The notes beneath the pieces are model-generated. The model made no database searches. It saw nothing but the letters and a program-made list of their open reading frames with translations, and had not been told where the DNA came from. From Pseudoscleropodium purum (taxonomy: Eukaryota; Streptophyta; Bryopsida; Hypnales; Brachytheciaceae): a DNA stretch of 64,000 nt. The position numbers and the translations under genes were made by a program. Shown here piece after piece: positions 1 to 10,777 of this stretch (positions are counted from its first letter, which is position 1; every line of letters starts with the position of its first letter). The DNA lies in assembly GCA_963969395.1 (NCBI GenBank), contig OZ017796.1, forward strand, positions 3,288,501 to 3,352,500, given 5' to 3'.

Positions 1-943
1 TGTGAGTATAATGGGGAATTGACCTGCCCTATGCTGCGACAAGTGGCAGGATTTTGATAGAGGTCAAACTCTTTGGGAATTAAATATGTGGCAGTACACT
101 GCGATGTTGACCGGTGCTTTGGGAGCACATGATGACGAATTGAAGTCAACAAGGGGACTTTCGTTACTCTTGTGCACCTACTTTTTTCAAAATAGGGGAC
201 CACAAGCTAGTTACTTTTCTCAAAATAGGGAACCACCAAGATTTGGAAATTTACCCCAACTTGGTTTTTTAATCCACGCTAGCTTTAGTTGGGTTTTTGG
301 TCTCAATATGGGAAGTAGGGGATTTCATACTAAAAATGGTGTTATGGAGCCAACGGTGCAATCCATTTGGCATTTGGAGTTAATCTCCAAAAGTTACGAT
401 GTTGGTCTAGTATGTGGTAGATAGTTAAAAGTTTAGGAGTAGGATGAAAATCTTTGAAGATAAGGATGAAAATCTGAGTTGATAGGGTTACTAGTAGGAG
501 TTTAAGAGAAGGAGTGGTCCCTTGAAACCTATTTAAGGGCCCCATTTCCCTCTCTAAAATCACCCCCTTCATTTTGTTGTTAAATCCACGGGTCCAAGTT
601 ATTTTGGATTTTGTTTGGCATTTAAGGCCCAAACTCCCTACAATGTTTTTGGAGCACTTTTGGCTCCTTTGTTGTTATTTTCAAAGCTTTGGAAGGTCTT
701 TAGGTTGCATTCTATCTTGCCTTGTGTTTTCTTGTGTGTTGAGGTGGTGAAATGGAAGTCTTTTCTCGTAGGCTGTGAATTACTTGCGTGGTTTAAAGAG
801 ATCTTTTGGTGTTTTGTACTAATCCTAAAGCCACACCCCACCATACCTTGGTGATGCCACTTTGGCCTTTAGTATGTGAGTGATGTTGTGAGAGGGAGTT
901 TTTTTTACTATTAATCCTGGCTCTACCCTTGGTACATGTTTGA
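1..943. other. Unassigned repeat-like DNA, possible LTR part
   Basis: No protein is recognisable here. A TATA-like element (ctatttaaggg, near 528) sits in a promoter-like context on the plus strand, followed by a pyrimidine-rich leader. About 860 bases further on, after the small hAT insertion, the sequence reaches ctacaattggcacta near 1390, which resembles an LTR end in CA followed by a primer-binding site. This could be a plus-strand LTR of roughly 80-1390 split by the hAT element. No second LTR copy is in the window, so this is only a suggestion. Confidence 0.3.
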
Positions 944-1232
944 CAAGGTTGACGAATCTCTACGTCCGCCCGAAAAAAGCGTCCGTAACCTGGACGTCCG
1001 GACGCATGGACGCTGGCGGACGCAGCGTCCCTCCCGCCGTCGGAAAGCGAACGGACGGGGTGGACGGCCCGAGGCGGACGCCCAGATCGTGCGGACCACA
1101 TCAGTCTGCGTGTTGATCGGACGGCCGTAATTGGGCAGACGGGGGACAGGCGGACGCTGCGTCCGCCGGGACCGCGAATGTCAGCGGACGTTGTGGACAC
1201 ATCGTCCGCGTCCGGACGTCGTGTCAACCCTG
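944..1232 (+). mobile_element. Nonautonomous hAT element, copy 1
   Basis: This is a 289-bp GC-rich, CpG-rich island in AT-rich DNA. It starts caaggttgacgaatc and ends gtgtcaaccctg, so the termini are inverted repeats of the form CAGGGTTGAC with one mismatch on the left. The 8 bases atgtttga occur immediately before (936-943) and after (1233-1240), a perfect target-site duplication of hAT length. The interior is packed with CGTCCG/CGGACG hexamers in both orientations, which look like subterminal transposase-binding repeats. It has no coding capacity. The end sequences match those bordering the transposase and kinase-like region at 14,033 and 26,392, so that family is the likely source of its transposase. 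Confidence 0.92.
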
Positions 1233-1240
1233 ATGTTTGA

Positions 1241-2136
1241 AATAACTAACCTTTTCTTAGAGTTATTCTTGTTGAGTGGGCCTCCTTTAGGGACGGCGGA
1301 GCTTTGAACCCTAACTTGGATTAAATCCTATAGTGTGTGTTAAAAGGTTCTTTACGGTGGAGTTAGGAACCCCAAAGTACTCCAGAGTCCTACAATTGGC
1401 ACTAAAATAAACTTAACAGTAGAGCTTTGAACCCCTTTGGCACCTCATTCCAAGGTCTAGTTTCCAAGACATTCTTGGAAATGTCTAAAGTTTAGCTTCC
1501 AAGAGTAGTGGTAGAATGTCATAATATTCCTAGTGGTTTGGATCCATTAGGTCCCTTGAGTAAATTGTGCCTAAGCCTTTAGATGGCGAAGCTCCAGCCA
1601 AGTTTAGCTTTTCCACCAAAAACTCCAGTTTAGTTGGTCAAGTGGGTTCCCCTATAAGAACCCAAGAATTTGGAATTAGACAGAGCCTTTGTATCCAACT
1701 AGCCCTCTACAATCCAAAGTATCCAACCAACCCATGCAACCCAGAGCAATCCAACACAAACTCCACAACCTAGACTAAGGTGGGTGACAAAAACCAACTT
1801 GGCAAACACCTAAATATCCTCATAGTACAATGCTTCAATGCTCAACCTTCAAATTGGCAATAACAACTCCCAAAATCCAACTTCACAGGACACACCAAAT
1901 TAATAACCAATTTTGTTCATGTACACACTCAATTCTAATCCAAGTTGGCACCCAAAGCCACCAAAATAGGCATATGAATTTACATTGAAAGGCTAAAATT
2001 GAATCCTATACTTCCTAATTGAAACTAGACAGTATCAAAATTTTCACTATATATTTTTTCTTATCTACAAGGTCAATTTGCATCAAGATTGTATTACACT
2101 AATGACTTCTAATAATTTAACACACAACTTTGTTCT
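1241..2136. other. Unassigned AT-rich DNA, no gene seen
   Basis: No convincing coding region. Near 1380-1400 there is a possible LTR end followed by a PBS-like attggcacta on the plus strand (see the entry for 1-943). The rest contains only short open frames without protein-like composition. Confidence 0.4.
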
Positions 2137-3077
2137 TAAAACACATTTTTTCCACTTCAAAATGCAAGACCTTATTTTGATTTACTATTACGTTGTAAAA
2201 GGAAGTACAATTTTCCTATTTGTTCTTTTGGAAACTCTCTTTTCTTATCTATCTCAAAACCTAAGCTTGTCTTGAATTTGTATCTCCTTTCAATCTTTTA
2301 CAATTGTTCTTTGAGAATTTGTCTTTGTGGTTAGTCTTTGTAGTCTTGTAGTCGTGTAGGTTTTGTCTTCCTTTATGGTCTTGTATATTGTCTTCTTTTT
2401 GTGTTGTATTGCTTGAGAGTTGGTCTTGCAAAAATTGCTTGGAAGTTGGTCTTTGAATGGCTTGGAAGTTGGTCTTTAAATTGCTCGTAAAATAATGCCT
2501 TTACAATGAGAAAAATTCCCTTTATATAGTTTCCCGCGGTCATAGGAGACTAAGGAGAAAACCCTAACCGTTTGACCTTTGGTAATAGGTCCAAGTCTAT
2601 TCCTCCTATAATACCCTAACTAACTTTTCCTTAACTAATTCTTTCCTATAATTAGCCTAGTAACTTTATGTACTAAGTGAGTTATGTTGCCGCTTGGGTC
2701 TTCCTTGTCTGTACTGAAGTGGACTTTTGTACCATTAATAACTTGTGAATTAAGATATTTTTCCTCATTATTAATTTGTCAATATTGTAGTCTGAAGTAT
2801 ATACTTTAAGATTATGCATTATTATAACCAATCCTTTGTGTTTTCCTAATTTTAATTAATTCTTTAAAGTGCTAAAAAAATATAGGAATCAATATAATTT
2901 GTCATTTTCACAATTTAATAACTCTTGTATTTAATACTTTTATACATGTGAATATTTATGTTCCATGTATTTTAGCATACTTTATCCTCTGATCTAATTA
3001 AAATATCAATAACTATTTTGAGGAATCTAAAGTAAGCCAATTAATAATTTCTTTAAAGGACAACCTTGTGGGTTAAC
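2137..3077 (-). repeat. LTR of the Ty3/gypsy element (3' LTR)
   Basis: About 215 bp from 2137 are nearly identical to 13,815-14,032, on the other side of the minus-strand gag-pol region, so the two are LTRs. In element orientation this is the 3' LTR. The copy begins taaaacacat where the other copy begins tgaaacacac, giving the terminal TG of the second copy. The right boundary is uncertain because the other LTR is cut at 14,032. A candidate is the CA at about 3077, followed by a pyrimidine-rich stretch (tttatcctcctct) that would be a polypurine tract on the minus strand; it may also end nearer 2750. A minus-strand TATA box lies at 2521-2529. Confidence 0.7.
2521..2529 (-). promoter_or_regulatory. 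TATA box in the LTR
   Basis: The minus strand reads ctatataaa here, about 390 bases before the U5 end of the LTR and in the right orientation to drive transcription of the minus-strand retrotransposon. The matching position of the other LTR is missing from the window. Confidence 0.55.
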
Positions 3078-3148
3078 ATTTATCCTCCTCTGATAAAAAA
3101 AATCATGTCCTTATGATTTATGTAAAATATCTGAAATTTCGTGGATCA

Positions 3149-3410
3149 CAGGGTTGACAGGACGGTTGGACGTCCGGGACGTCCGGACGCGGACGCCGTC
3201 CGCCCCGTCCGCCCGGTTATAGCCGTCCGATCGACACGTGGACTGATTTGGTCCGCATGATTTGGGCGTCCACCCCGTCCGTCTGCCCCGCCCGTCCGCC
3301 TTCCGACGGCGGGAGGAAGGCTGCGTTCGCTGGCGTCTGTGAGGACGGACATCCAGACGTCCGAGTTACGGACGCCTTTTTCGGGCGGACGTAGAGATTC
3401 GTCAACCCTG
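3149..3410 (-). mobile_element. Nonautonomous hAT element, copy 2
   Basis: A 262-bp GC-rich element of the same family as 944-1232, in the opposite orientation. Its left end is cagggttgacagg and its right end gattcgtcaaccctg. The 8 bases gtggatca flank it perfectly on both sides (3141-3148 and 3411-3418). It shares the central core with copies 1 and 3 (the stretch around ggaccacatcagtctgcgtg, here reversed). It sits in or just beside the LTR end of the gypsy element, so it inserted after that element. It has no coding capacity. Confidence 0.92.
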
Positions 3411-3418
3411 GTGGATCA

Positions 3419-4033
3419 TGATGTGGTCTGTTGAGGTTTGGATAATTAGCCATAAAATCAAATTCCTTATATGTGAAAATTTGAGCCTTTGTATTTCGAT
3501 ACATATGTTCAAAACTTTTTATGAAATCAACTCTCCTTATGGTCATTGGAAAATTCGAATAGTGTTTTTGTAGAAAGTCCAATCAATGGTCCTTGATTTT
3601 ATAAAAGAATTCTTTGTCAAATTCTTTTAACTCCATAATAGCCTTTTAAAATGTTGATTGATTCTTAGACAAAAATCGATTTATTATTTGCGGATTTGTG
3701 TCATTATTCCTTCTTTGAGGTCTTATTGGTTTTATTAATAACTCATTTGAAAAGAAATTCCTATGATGGCTTATTGGCTTATTATCATTTGGTATGAGCG
3801 AGTTATATACCGTATAACATAGCATACTGGGGATGTCGTATATGCCTCTACCACTCCTTTTTTTATATGAAGATTTCCTATATGCCACATGAATACTATT
3901 AGCTCTTTTAATTCAAAACTTGCTTTTAACCAAATACTTTCGAATTCTTGTCGATTGATAAGAGTTTTGTATGGAAGATAAAATAGGCCATCCATTCCCA
4001 AGAATAATTGACTAGTAATTTCATAGTGTTGTT
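3419..4033. other. Retrotransposon 3' internal region, no gene seen
   Basis: This stretch lies between hAT copy 2 and the first recognisable downstream ORF of the gypsy element. Short minus-strand open frames exist but none is recognisable. It is probably the decayed end of the extra ORF region or the 3' untranslated part of the retrotransposon. Confidence 0.4.
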
Positions 4034-6556
4034 TTAAAGATATATATGAAAAATAATTGAACTTCGTAATTTGTATAGTATATCTTTAAAAACTTGGGTT
4101 TTTAATTCCGAATTGGATCTTTGTTGGTTTTGTCTCGGACGTGACGATGCTTCATCTGTAATTCTTAGGTTTATAGGGTTTTCCTTTGAAATATTAGGAA
4201 TGTCGTTTTGAAAGGTATTCTGTAATTGTTGTAATGTAATTTGTGTGACCTCATGGGAAGCCTTTTCTGCACAAAGAGCCATTTTCAGCCTTTTTATTTC
4301 TAATTTTAATTCCTCATTCTGTTGAAGTAACCCCTTGTGGTTCAATTGATTTTGGATTCCTTTTCTTTTTCTTTATCTTTAGGTTGATTTTGAATTCGAA
4401 TTTTAGGTTTTCCGTCCTGATGGTGGTGTTCTTCATCTTCTTCCTTGTTGTGCTGGGCGTAGGTGTTGTCTTGACTAGGGTGTTCTTAATTGTGCCTCTT
4501 GTCTTCCTCCTTGTATTTTCTTCCACGTTCCTTTTGCTGTTGTTGGATACCTTCATTCTTTTGATTGCGTTGTTCATGGTTTGTTGCAGTTCTCTGCATC
4601 GCCGACCTTTCCTCGCATTCACGTGTTTGTACGATGGTTCTCTCAACGCCTACTTTCTCCTTTCGCTGCTTGGCTTTGTTGGTGGCTCGCTTGTCGTGCA
4701 ATGCTTTCTCGTATTCCTCGAGGGTTATCTCATTGTGTTCTTTTTCTTCATTAATGGACTTGTCCTTGCCATGATCTTCTAGCTACTCTGATTGCTCCTC
4801 CTTTGGCCTTCTCGAATGTTGCTTCCTTCGGTCGTATACTTGATCCCTTGAAACTGTCGCTGTTGTTGGGCTTCGGCGCGCTTCCTTGTCCTCTTCAATT
4901 TTCTTGTGTGGTCGGCTGTCCTTGCGCTCCTTGTATTGTTCAATGGCTGTATGTTTTGAGTTGGTGCCCTCATTTTTTGTAGTTGCTTCCTCCATTGGTG
5001 GACTGCTTCGGTAGGTCGTGTGACAACTCTCCTTGCATCATCATCCTTTTGTGCTGACCTTGTCACCATTGGTTTGTGAAGTATATCTTTGATTTTTCCC
5101 TTCTTATTATGTTGTTGGTTCACTTTTCTATTTGGTGTCTTTTCCTTGCTGCAAGGTATTGCTGGTTCTCATATTGGTTTGTATCTTCATTTGTTTCAAA
5201 AGTGTGGTTACCGTGTTTGTTCTTTTTGTTTGTGTCTCTAAGCTTTGTTGGTGATGTATCGGAGTCAGTAATTGAAATCGTTGCATTTGCTGAATCGGTC
5301 CTTGTTTTGGAGGTTGCAAGAGTAGAAAGTGTCGTCGTAGTAGTTTTAGTAGGTGTTCCAGTAGGTTTAGCAGTTGTTTGAGTAGTTTCAGTAGCTTCAG
5401 TAGGAGTTTCTGCAGCAATAACAGCCGTTCCTGTAGCATCAACAGCCGTTCTTGCAGCATCAGCATGCATTCCAGGAGGTAATGTTGCTTCCGTTTCTCT
5501 GTTTGCGTCATTGCTCTTTTTGGTTTTGTGTTTTGTTTTGTGTTCTTTCAATCGATTCATTGAAACAACATGTGATTCTTTGTCTTGTTCATGCTTTCTC
5601 TTTTTGTCTTGAGTGTTGGTGTTTTTTTGACAGTCTATGATTTTTCTTTGTGGTGTAATTGGCCTTGTTTTATTCTTTTCTTTATTATGAGTTACTTTGC
5701 TTATAATCTTTTTTATAATTTTCAGTTTTGTTTTTGGAGCTTGTGTTGTAAAGTTTACTTCTTCTGTCAGCTTTGTAGTTTGTAGAACTATTGGTTGGAG
5801 TTTTTGTTTCTTTGCTGCAGGTTTTTGATCTTTAATGGTATTGATTGGCATGTTGAACATGTCTTTCTCAGAATTGGGGTCCTCATCTTTTAATATTTGC
5901 AATGTTGTTTGTTTTGCAGATGTATTGAGTTGTTGCTTTATTAGCAATAATTCTACTTCGATTGTAGCTGCCATTGGTGTTAGAATAGCAATTTGTATTG
6001 GTTGATTTTGGCTGATTTTTTTACTTTCTTTGTTATTAATTAATGATATATTATTTTTTATAGAAATCAATTTGTCTCTTGGTATTGTAATCCTTAGAGT
6101 TTGAAGTTTAGACAATATTAAAGTGATATGTATAGCTGCTCTAGTGTGAATTATTACAGGTTTTGTGCCTTGTAATTCATAGTGTAGTTGTTCTTTAAAA
6201 ATTTCAGGCCAGTCTACTGACTGTCCATTAATAGCATTTTGCATCAACTAGACTATGTTAATAGCAATTTCCCCTATTTTGTGATTGAAAGTTAATATAG
6301 AATTAAAAAATTTCAAAACTCTTCTTATCTCTTCAAATTTGCATCCAATTGTATTTACAACAGCAGTTTTCTTTTTGTTGGTGTTGGGTATCAAATCTTG
6401 ATTGATGTATGCAGAATTGAGTTTAGGTAATACTATATCAAATAAGAAAACTTGTTTAAATAATTCACGAAAATTTTCAGGAATTAGTTTGTAAACTTTC
6501 TTGTTCATTGTGGTAGCCTGGCCATTTGATGTGAGATTTGTAAGAGCTTCTTCCAC
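4034..6556 (-). pseudogene. Extra ORF downstream of pol (gypsy element)
   Basis: A broken minus-strand coding region lies between integrase and the 3' LTR. The first part (6556-5120) is one frame of 479 codons interrupted by a single TAG at 6248-6250. It continues in other frames to about 4034 (5123-4779, 4646-4314, 4345-4034). The N-terminal 200 residues look globular. The middle is Lys-rich. Around 5290-5470 it becomes a low-complexity Ala/Thr/Glu run, and the end is very basic with a possible coiled coil (4345-4240). No retroviral envelope features are evident: I see no signal peptide or transmembrane segment. Tat- and Athila-type gypsy elements often carry an extra ORF in this position, but I do not recognise this protein. 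The function is unknown. Confidence 0.55.
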
Positions 6557-6585
6557 TCTAATATTTGATATTTTTCCTCCCCAAG

Positions 6586-6875
6586 CAGGGTTGACAAATC
6601 AGTACGTCCGCCCCAAAATAGTGTTCGTAACCCGGACGTCCGTCCTCACGGACGCAGCGTCCCTCCCGTCGTAAGGCAGATGGGCGGGGCGGGGCGGACG
6701 GCCCGAGGCGAACGCCCAGATCATGCGGACCACATCAGTCTGCGTGTCGATCGGATGACCATAACCGGGTGGACGAGTATCGGGGCGGATGGGGCGGATA
6801 GCGCATCTGCGAATGGCTACGGACACAGCGTCCGTGTCCGGACGTCCCGGACGTCCGACCGTCTTGTCAACCCTG
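6586..6875 (+). mobile_element. Nonautonomous hAT element, copy 3
   Basis: A 290-bp GC-rich element with ends cagggttgacaa and ttgtcaaccctg (12-bp inverted repeats). It is flanked by tccccaag (6578-6585) and tccccaaa (6876-6883), an 8-bp target-site duplication with one mismatch. It has the same orientation as copy 1 and shares its core and the CGGACG/CGTCCG subterminal repeats. It is inserted in the 3' part of the gypsy element, just upstream of the extra ORF. It has no coding capacity. Confidence 0.9.
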
Positions 6876-6883
6876 TCCCCAAA

Positions 6884-7604
6884 CCACCATAGTTGCAAAT
6901 TGAAATAGTCCTAATGCTTTTAGGATATTTTCCTCCTTTTTATTGAAGCTTGGTTTTGGTAAAGGAACTAGGCCTAGGAGAATTTTTGGAGTTTCTATGC
7001 TAAAATATTGGACAAAATCCAATATTAAACTATAACATAAAAATACTAACGATGGACTGTAAAGATAAAACAAGTGCAAATAATTAGGAAATGAAAGAAA
7101 ACCTAGGGGAAGTGGTGGATGTTGTAACCGCCGATTATAATTAACCGTTTTGCAAAGTGGTAGCTCTTTCTCCACTAGTATCTTGGGAACCATGTTCCTT
7201 ATAAGTTGATATTTATTTTGAGAATCTTTTCTTCTGAATGGTCGTTCTTCTAACAGAAAATCCTTTGTTTTATTTTGTTTTATTTGGCATTTGGTTAATT
7301 TTATAATAGGTAATGCATAATTTAGTCCAATACTTTTAAGTTGTTGATCATAATGTTTGATTCGTTGAACCGGTACACAAACTTCCGCTCCGTTGCAATT
7401 TATCAATTTTATTGTTTGATTAGGATAAATTGTTTTTATTATAGCAGGTTCTAGCCATTGATCTTTTGTTTCATCTTCCATAACTTTTAACCACAATACT
7501 TTTTGGCCTTCTTGGTATTGGTTGATGTCTTCCACTGCAAAAATTTGTTGTAATATTTGTCCAAGTTGTTTTGTAGTTGATTGTGTTCTTGAATTTGTAT
7601 TCAT
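6884..7604 (-). pseudogene. Second integrase C-terminal-like segment
   Basis: This minus-strand open frame reads with no stop from 7604 to the border of hAT copy 3. Its first ~100 residues contain EGQKVLWLKVMED and AIIKTIYPNQTIKL. These parallel QGQNVLWLKPTI and YVIKTVYPNGIVDL in the integrase C-terminal segment at 8213-7836. It therefore looks like a duplicated or second-element copy of the integrase C-terminal (SH3-like) domain. The rest of the frame (hydrophobic stretch around 7110-6980) is not recognisable. It may be part of a longer C-terminal extension, or the start of the extra ORF. Confidence 0.5.
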
Positions 7605-7835
7605 GTTTTGAAAACATGCTTGTCCTTTATAGGGAATATTGCAATATGTGCACGATTTTTGTTCTCCTAATGATTTTATGCCTAATTTTTCTCCATTGTT
7701 TTTGATCTGACATGTTGTATTAATTCTTGTTTGATTTGTAAAATCTAGGGTCGGGTCTTCCTTGTTATTGTCCTATATCATAGATAGGAAAACCCCTGGA
7801 AACTGTTTGGTTATTCCTTCTTCAATAGAATATGG

Positions 7836-9167
7836 TCATAATTTATTGACATTGACTTGGACAATCAACCCTGTGGTTTCATATAAGTCCACTATTCCAT
7901 TAGGATAAACAGTTTTGATCACGTAGGGTCCAAACCACTTGTTTACAAACTTTCCTTTTTTCCTTTTAATCGTGGGTTTTAACCATAGGACATTTTGGCC
8001 TTGTTTGTAAGGTTTGCTTGATTGTGATCGACATTGTTCCATATTTTGCCACATTTGCTGAATGTTTGGGTTGACTTTTTGTTCTTGAGCGGTATTTATT
8101 GATGGTTGAAAATTGGAACATTCTCCTATTTCATATGTATTATGAGATTGATGTTGGTTCTTCCGATTTAGACAGTTGAAGTTGTCATGGAAAAATTTCC
8201 TCATTAATTGCATTTTAGTTATGGAATTTTCAATTCATCGTAAATCCATTTGTTCTAGTTGTTGCATTCTGTGTGCTAACATTGCATATACTGATAAAAC
8301 CCTTTAATGTCCTTGTGGTTGAATCTCTAAGTATTTAATGGGAAGTAATGCCTCTGTTCCATATACTAGTAAGAAAGGTGTATGGCAAGTAGTTACTTTG
8401 TATGCTGTTCGATACGCCCATAGGGCAGAGAATAGCTTTTGATCCCAATCTATCTAATTAGCATTTACTATTTTCGTGAGTATGGCTTTTAATACTTTGT
8501 TTGTTGATTCTGCTTGTCCATTGCCCTGGGGATAATAAGGGGTTGATTTCCGATGTTGAATCATGAACTCTATGGTAAGAAGTTGAATTGTTGTATTGAG
8601 GAAATGAGTTCCTTGGTCGTTTATTAATTCCAATGGACACCCATATCGAGTAATTATCTCTTCATACAAAAATTTAGCCATTGAGTAGGCACTATTGTCT
8701 TTTAGAGCTCGAGCTTCTACCCATTTTGAGGTGTAATTAGTAGTTGTGATTATGTATTTGTTAGCTGTGGTTCTAGTTGGTGGGTGAATTAGACCAATGA
8801 AGTCAATCCCCCATCTTTGAAAAATTTCAAGTGGTAAAACGGGATGCAAGGGATTTTTTCCCTTTCCAGGTTTACTACCATTTCTTTGGCAAATGTCATA
8901 CTGTTTGCAATAGTTGTGCACATCTTTTCTTAAGTCTAGCCACTAGTACAAAGTTGTTAAGACCTTGTGTAATGTTATAGTGGAAGAGAAATGTCCTTCA
9001 GCTATACCTCCATGGGCTTCTGCAATAATTGCCCTGGTTATTGGTCCTGCTATACAGATTTGGGGTAATGAATCCGAACATGTTTTTATCAATCTTCCTA
9101 TTTCATCCAAATGGTAAGGTCGACTTCTTATTGCTATTTGCTGACGAGTATTTAGCGGTAGATCCAT
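7836..9167 (-). pseudogene. Ty3/gypsy integrase
   Basis: The integrase cuts the retrotransposon DNA ends and joins them to the host chromosome. On the minus strand, 9167-8943 holds the His part of the zinc-binding region (EAHGGIAEGH). 8921-8454 continues with YCKQYDICQR (Cys part) and the catalytic core, with Asp in GIDFIGL, Asp in NDQGTHF and Glu in GQAESTNK, so the DDE triad is visible. 8213-7836 is the C-terminal domain (NKWFGPYVIKTVYPNG). Several stops and frame changes separate the pieces, so the gene is dead. It follows RNase H directly, which is the gypsy domain order. Confidence 0.88.
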
Positions 9168-9209
9168 TGATATTTTTCCAATTCGAAGGTAATCAACTAT
9201 TGGCTTCTT

Positions 9210-10723
9210 CTAATCATAAAATGGAAAGATTTTGTCTTGTTCTCGTGTAACTTGTACCATGAATAAATTTGTATCTGGGAATGAATCTAGTATTCCTATA
9301 GCTGCTTCACCATTATTGATTCTTGAAAGATGATCAGCTACCACATGTTGTCTTCTTGGTTTATGTATAATTTCGAAATCATATTCTTGAAGCAATAGCA
9401 TCCATCTTGCTATTCTTCCAGAAACTATTGTTCAGTTGACTAGATGAAGTAATGCTTCGTGGTCTATGTAAAATTTAAAATGGTTAGCCAATAAGTAATG
9501 TCGAAATTTATGTAAGGAATAGACCATCGCTAAAGCTTCTCGTTTTGTTGTGGAGTAATTTCTTTCAGCTTGATTTAGTAATTGACTTGCATAAAATATA
9601 GGTGAATCAATTTTTCCATTCATACTTTGTGTTAAAACACTACCAATAGCTTCATTAGATACATCGCAATGCACATGCAACTCTTTGTCCCAATTAGGAG
9701 TCCTTAAGATTGAAGTTTTGGTTAATTTTCTTTTAATCAGTTCAAATGCTTCTTGACACTTCTTATCCCAAAGAAACTTGACAATTGACTTGGTGAGATT
9801 AGTCAAAGGTTGTGTGATTCCTGCAAAATCTTTAATGAATCTCCGATGGTAACTAGCTGATCCTAGGAACTGATGTACCCTTTCATACTTGTGGGTGGTG
9901 AAAACGTTTGAATGGCTTTAATTTTTCTTGGATCTGCAAGTATTCCTTCTTTGCAGATGATATGTCCAAGCAATGTACTTGAGCTTACTGCAAATGTGCA
10001 CTTTTCTGGATTTAGACTAATCCTAGTTTCGCGACACCTTCCTAAACACTTTTGAAGATGTTCCAGGTGCATGGCTTTATTGCCACACAGTAAAGTCATC
10101 TAGGAATACTTGCATGAATACATTTAGAAATTCAGCAAATTCTTGCATGATTGTCCTTTGAAAAGTTGCTGGAGCACATTTTAACCCAAATGGCATTACG
10201 TGGTAGGCAAATGGTCCCCACTCCGTAATGAAGTAGGTCTTGAGTTGATCATGTATAGCCATGAAGATTTGATTGTATCCACTGAAACCATCCAGCATGG
10301 AGTGCATTTCAAGTCTTGCCGCAGTTTCCAATACTTGGTCAGTGGATGGTAGTGGAAAGGGATCCATCTTTGTGACCCCGTTCAATTTCCAGTAATCTAC
10401 GCATACTCGAAGCTTGCCATTTTTCTTCGGCACTATCACAATGGGTGATAACCATTCGGTTTCCTTGATTGGATAAATGAACCCTACTTTCAACAACTTA
10501 TCAATTTCTTCTTTGACTTTGGCAGCATATTTTGGATTCATTCGATACATAGCTTGTCTCTGTGGATATGCATTAGGCGTGAGCTCAATGCGATGTTCAC
10601 ATATGTGTGCTGGTATTCCTTTAAGGTCTTCATAACTCCATGCAAACACATCTTTAAATTCTTGTAGGAGTTTGACCAGTTCCTCCTTGAATTCAAATTC
10701 AAGATTCTTGTAGATGCGTACAT
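9210..10723 (-). pseudogene. Ty3/gypsy reverse transcriptase and RNase H
   Basis: The reverse transcriptase copies element RNA into DNA and RNase H removes the RNA. In the 10,649-10,077 piece the fingers and palm are clear: VPKKNGKLRVCVDYWKLN, MPFGLKCAPATFQ and the catalytic FLDDF. The thumb and connection lie at 10,099-9863 (LGHIICKEGI). The RNase H domain is at 9806-9432 (VHCDVSNEAIGSVLTQ, then YSTTKREALAMV, with catalytic Asp and Glu visible). Its tail is at 9401-9210 (HKPRRQHVVADHLSR). Stops and frameshifts break the frame in several places. The order protease-RT-RNase H-integrase identifies a Ty3/gypsy element. Confidence 0.92.
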
Positions 10724-10777
10724 TCTAAGGTTTATCTATCGTGCCCAAATTTACTTCTTGTACTTGGTCTTTATCTT

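Noticed and set aside
936..1130. Open frames on both strands inside the small GC-rich elements
   Set aside because: The elements are noncoding MITEs; GC-rich sequence lacks stop codons by composition. The frames are not conserved between copies.
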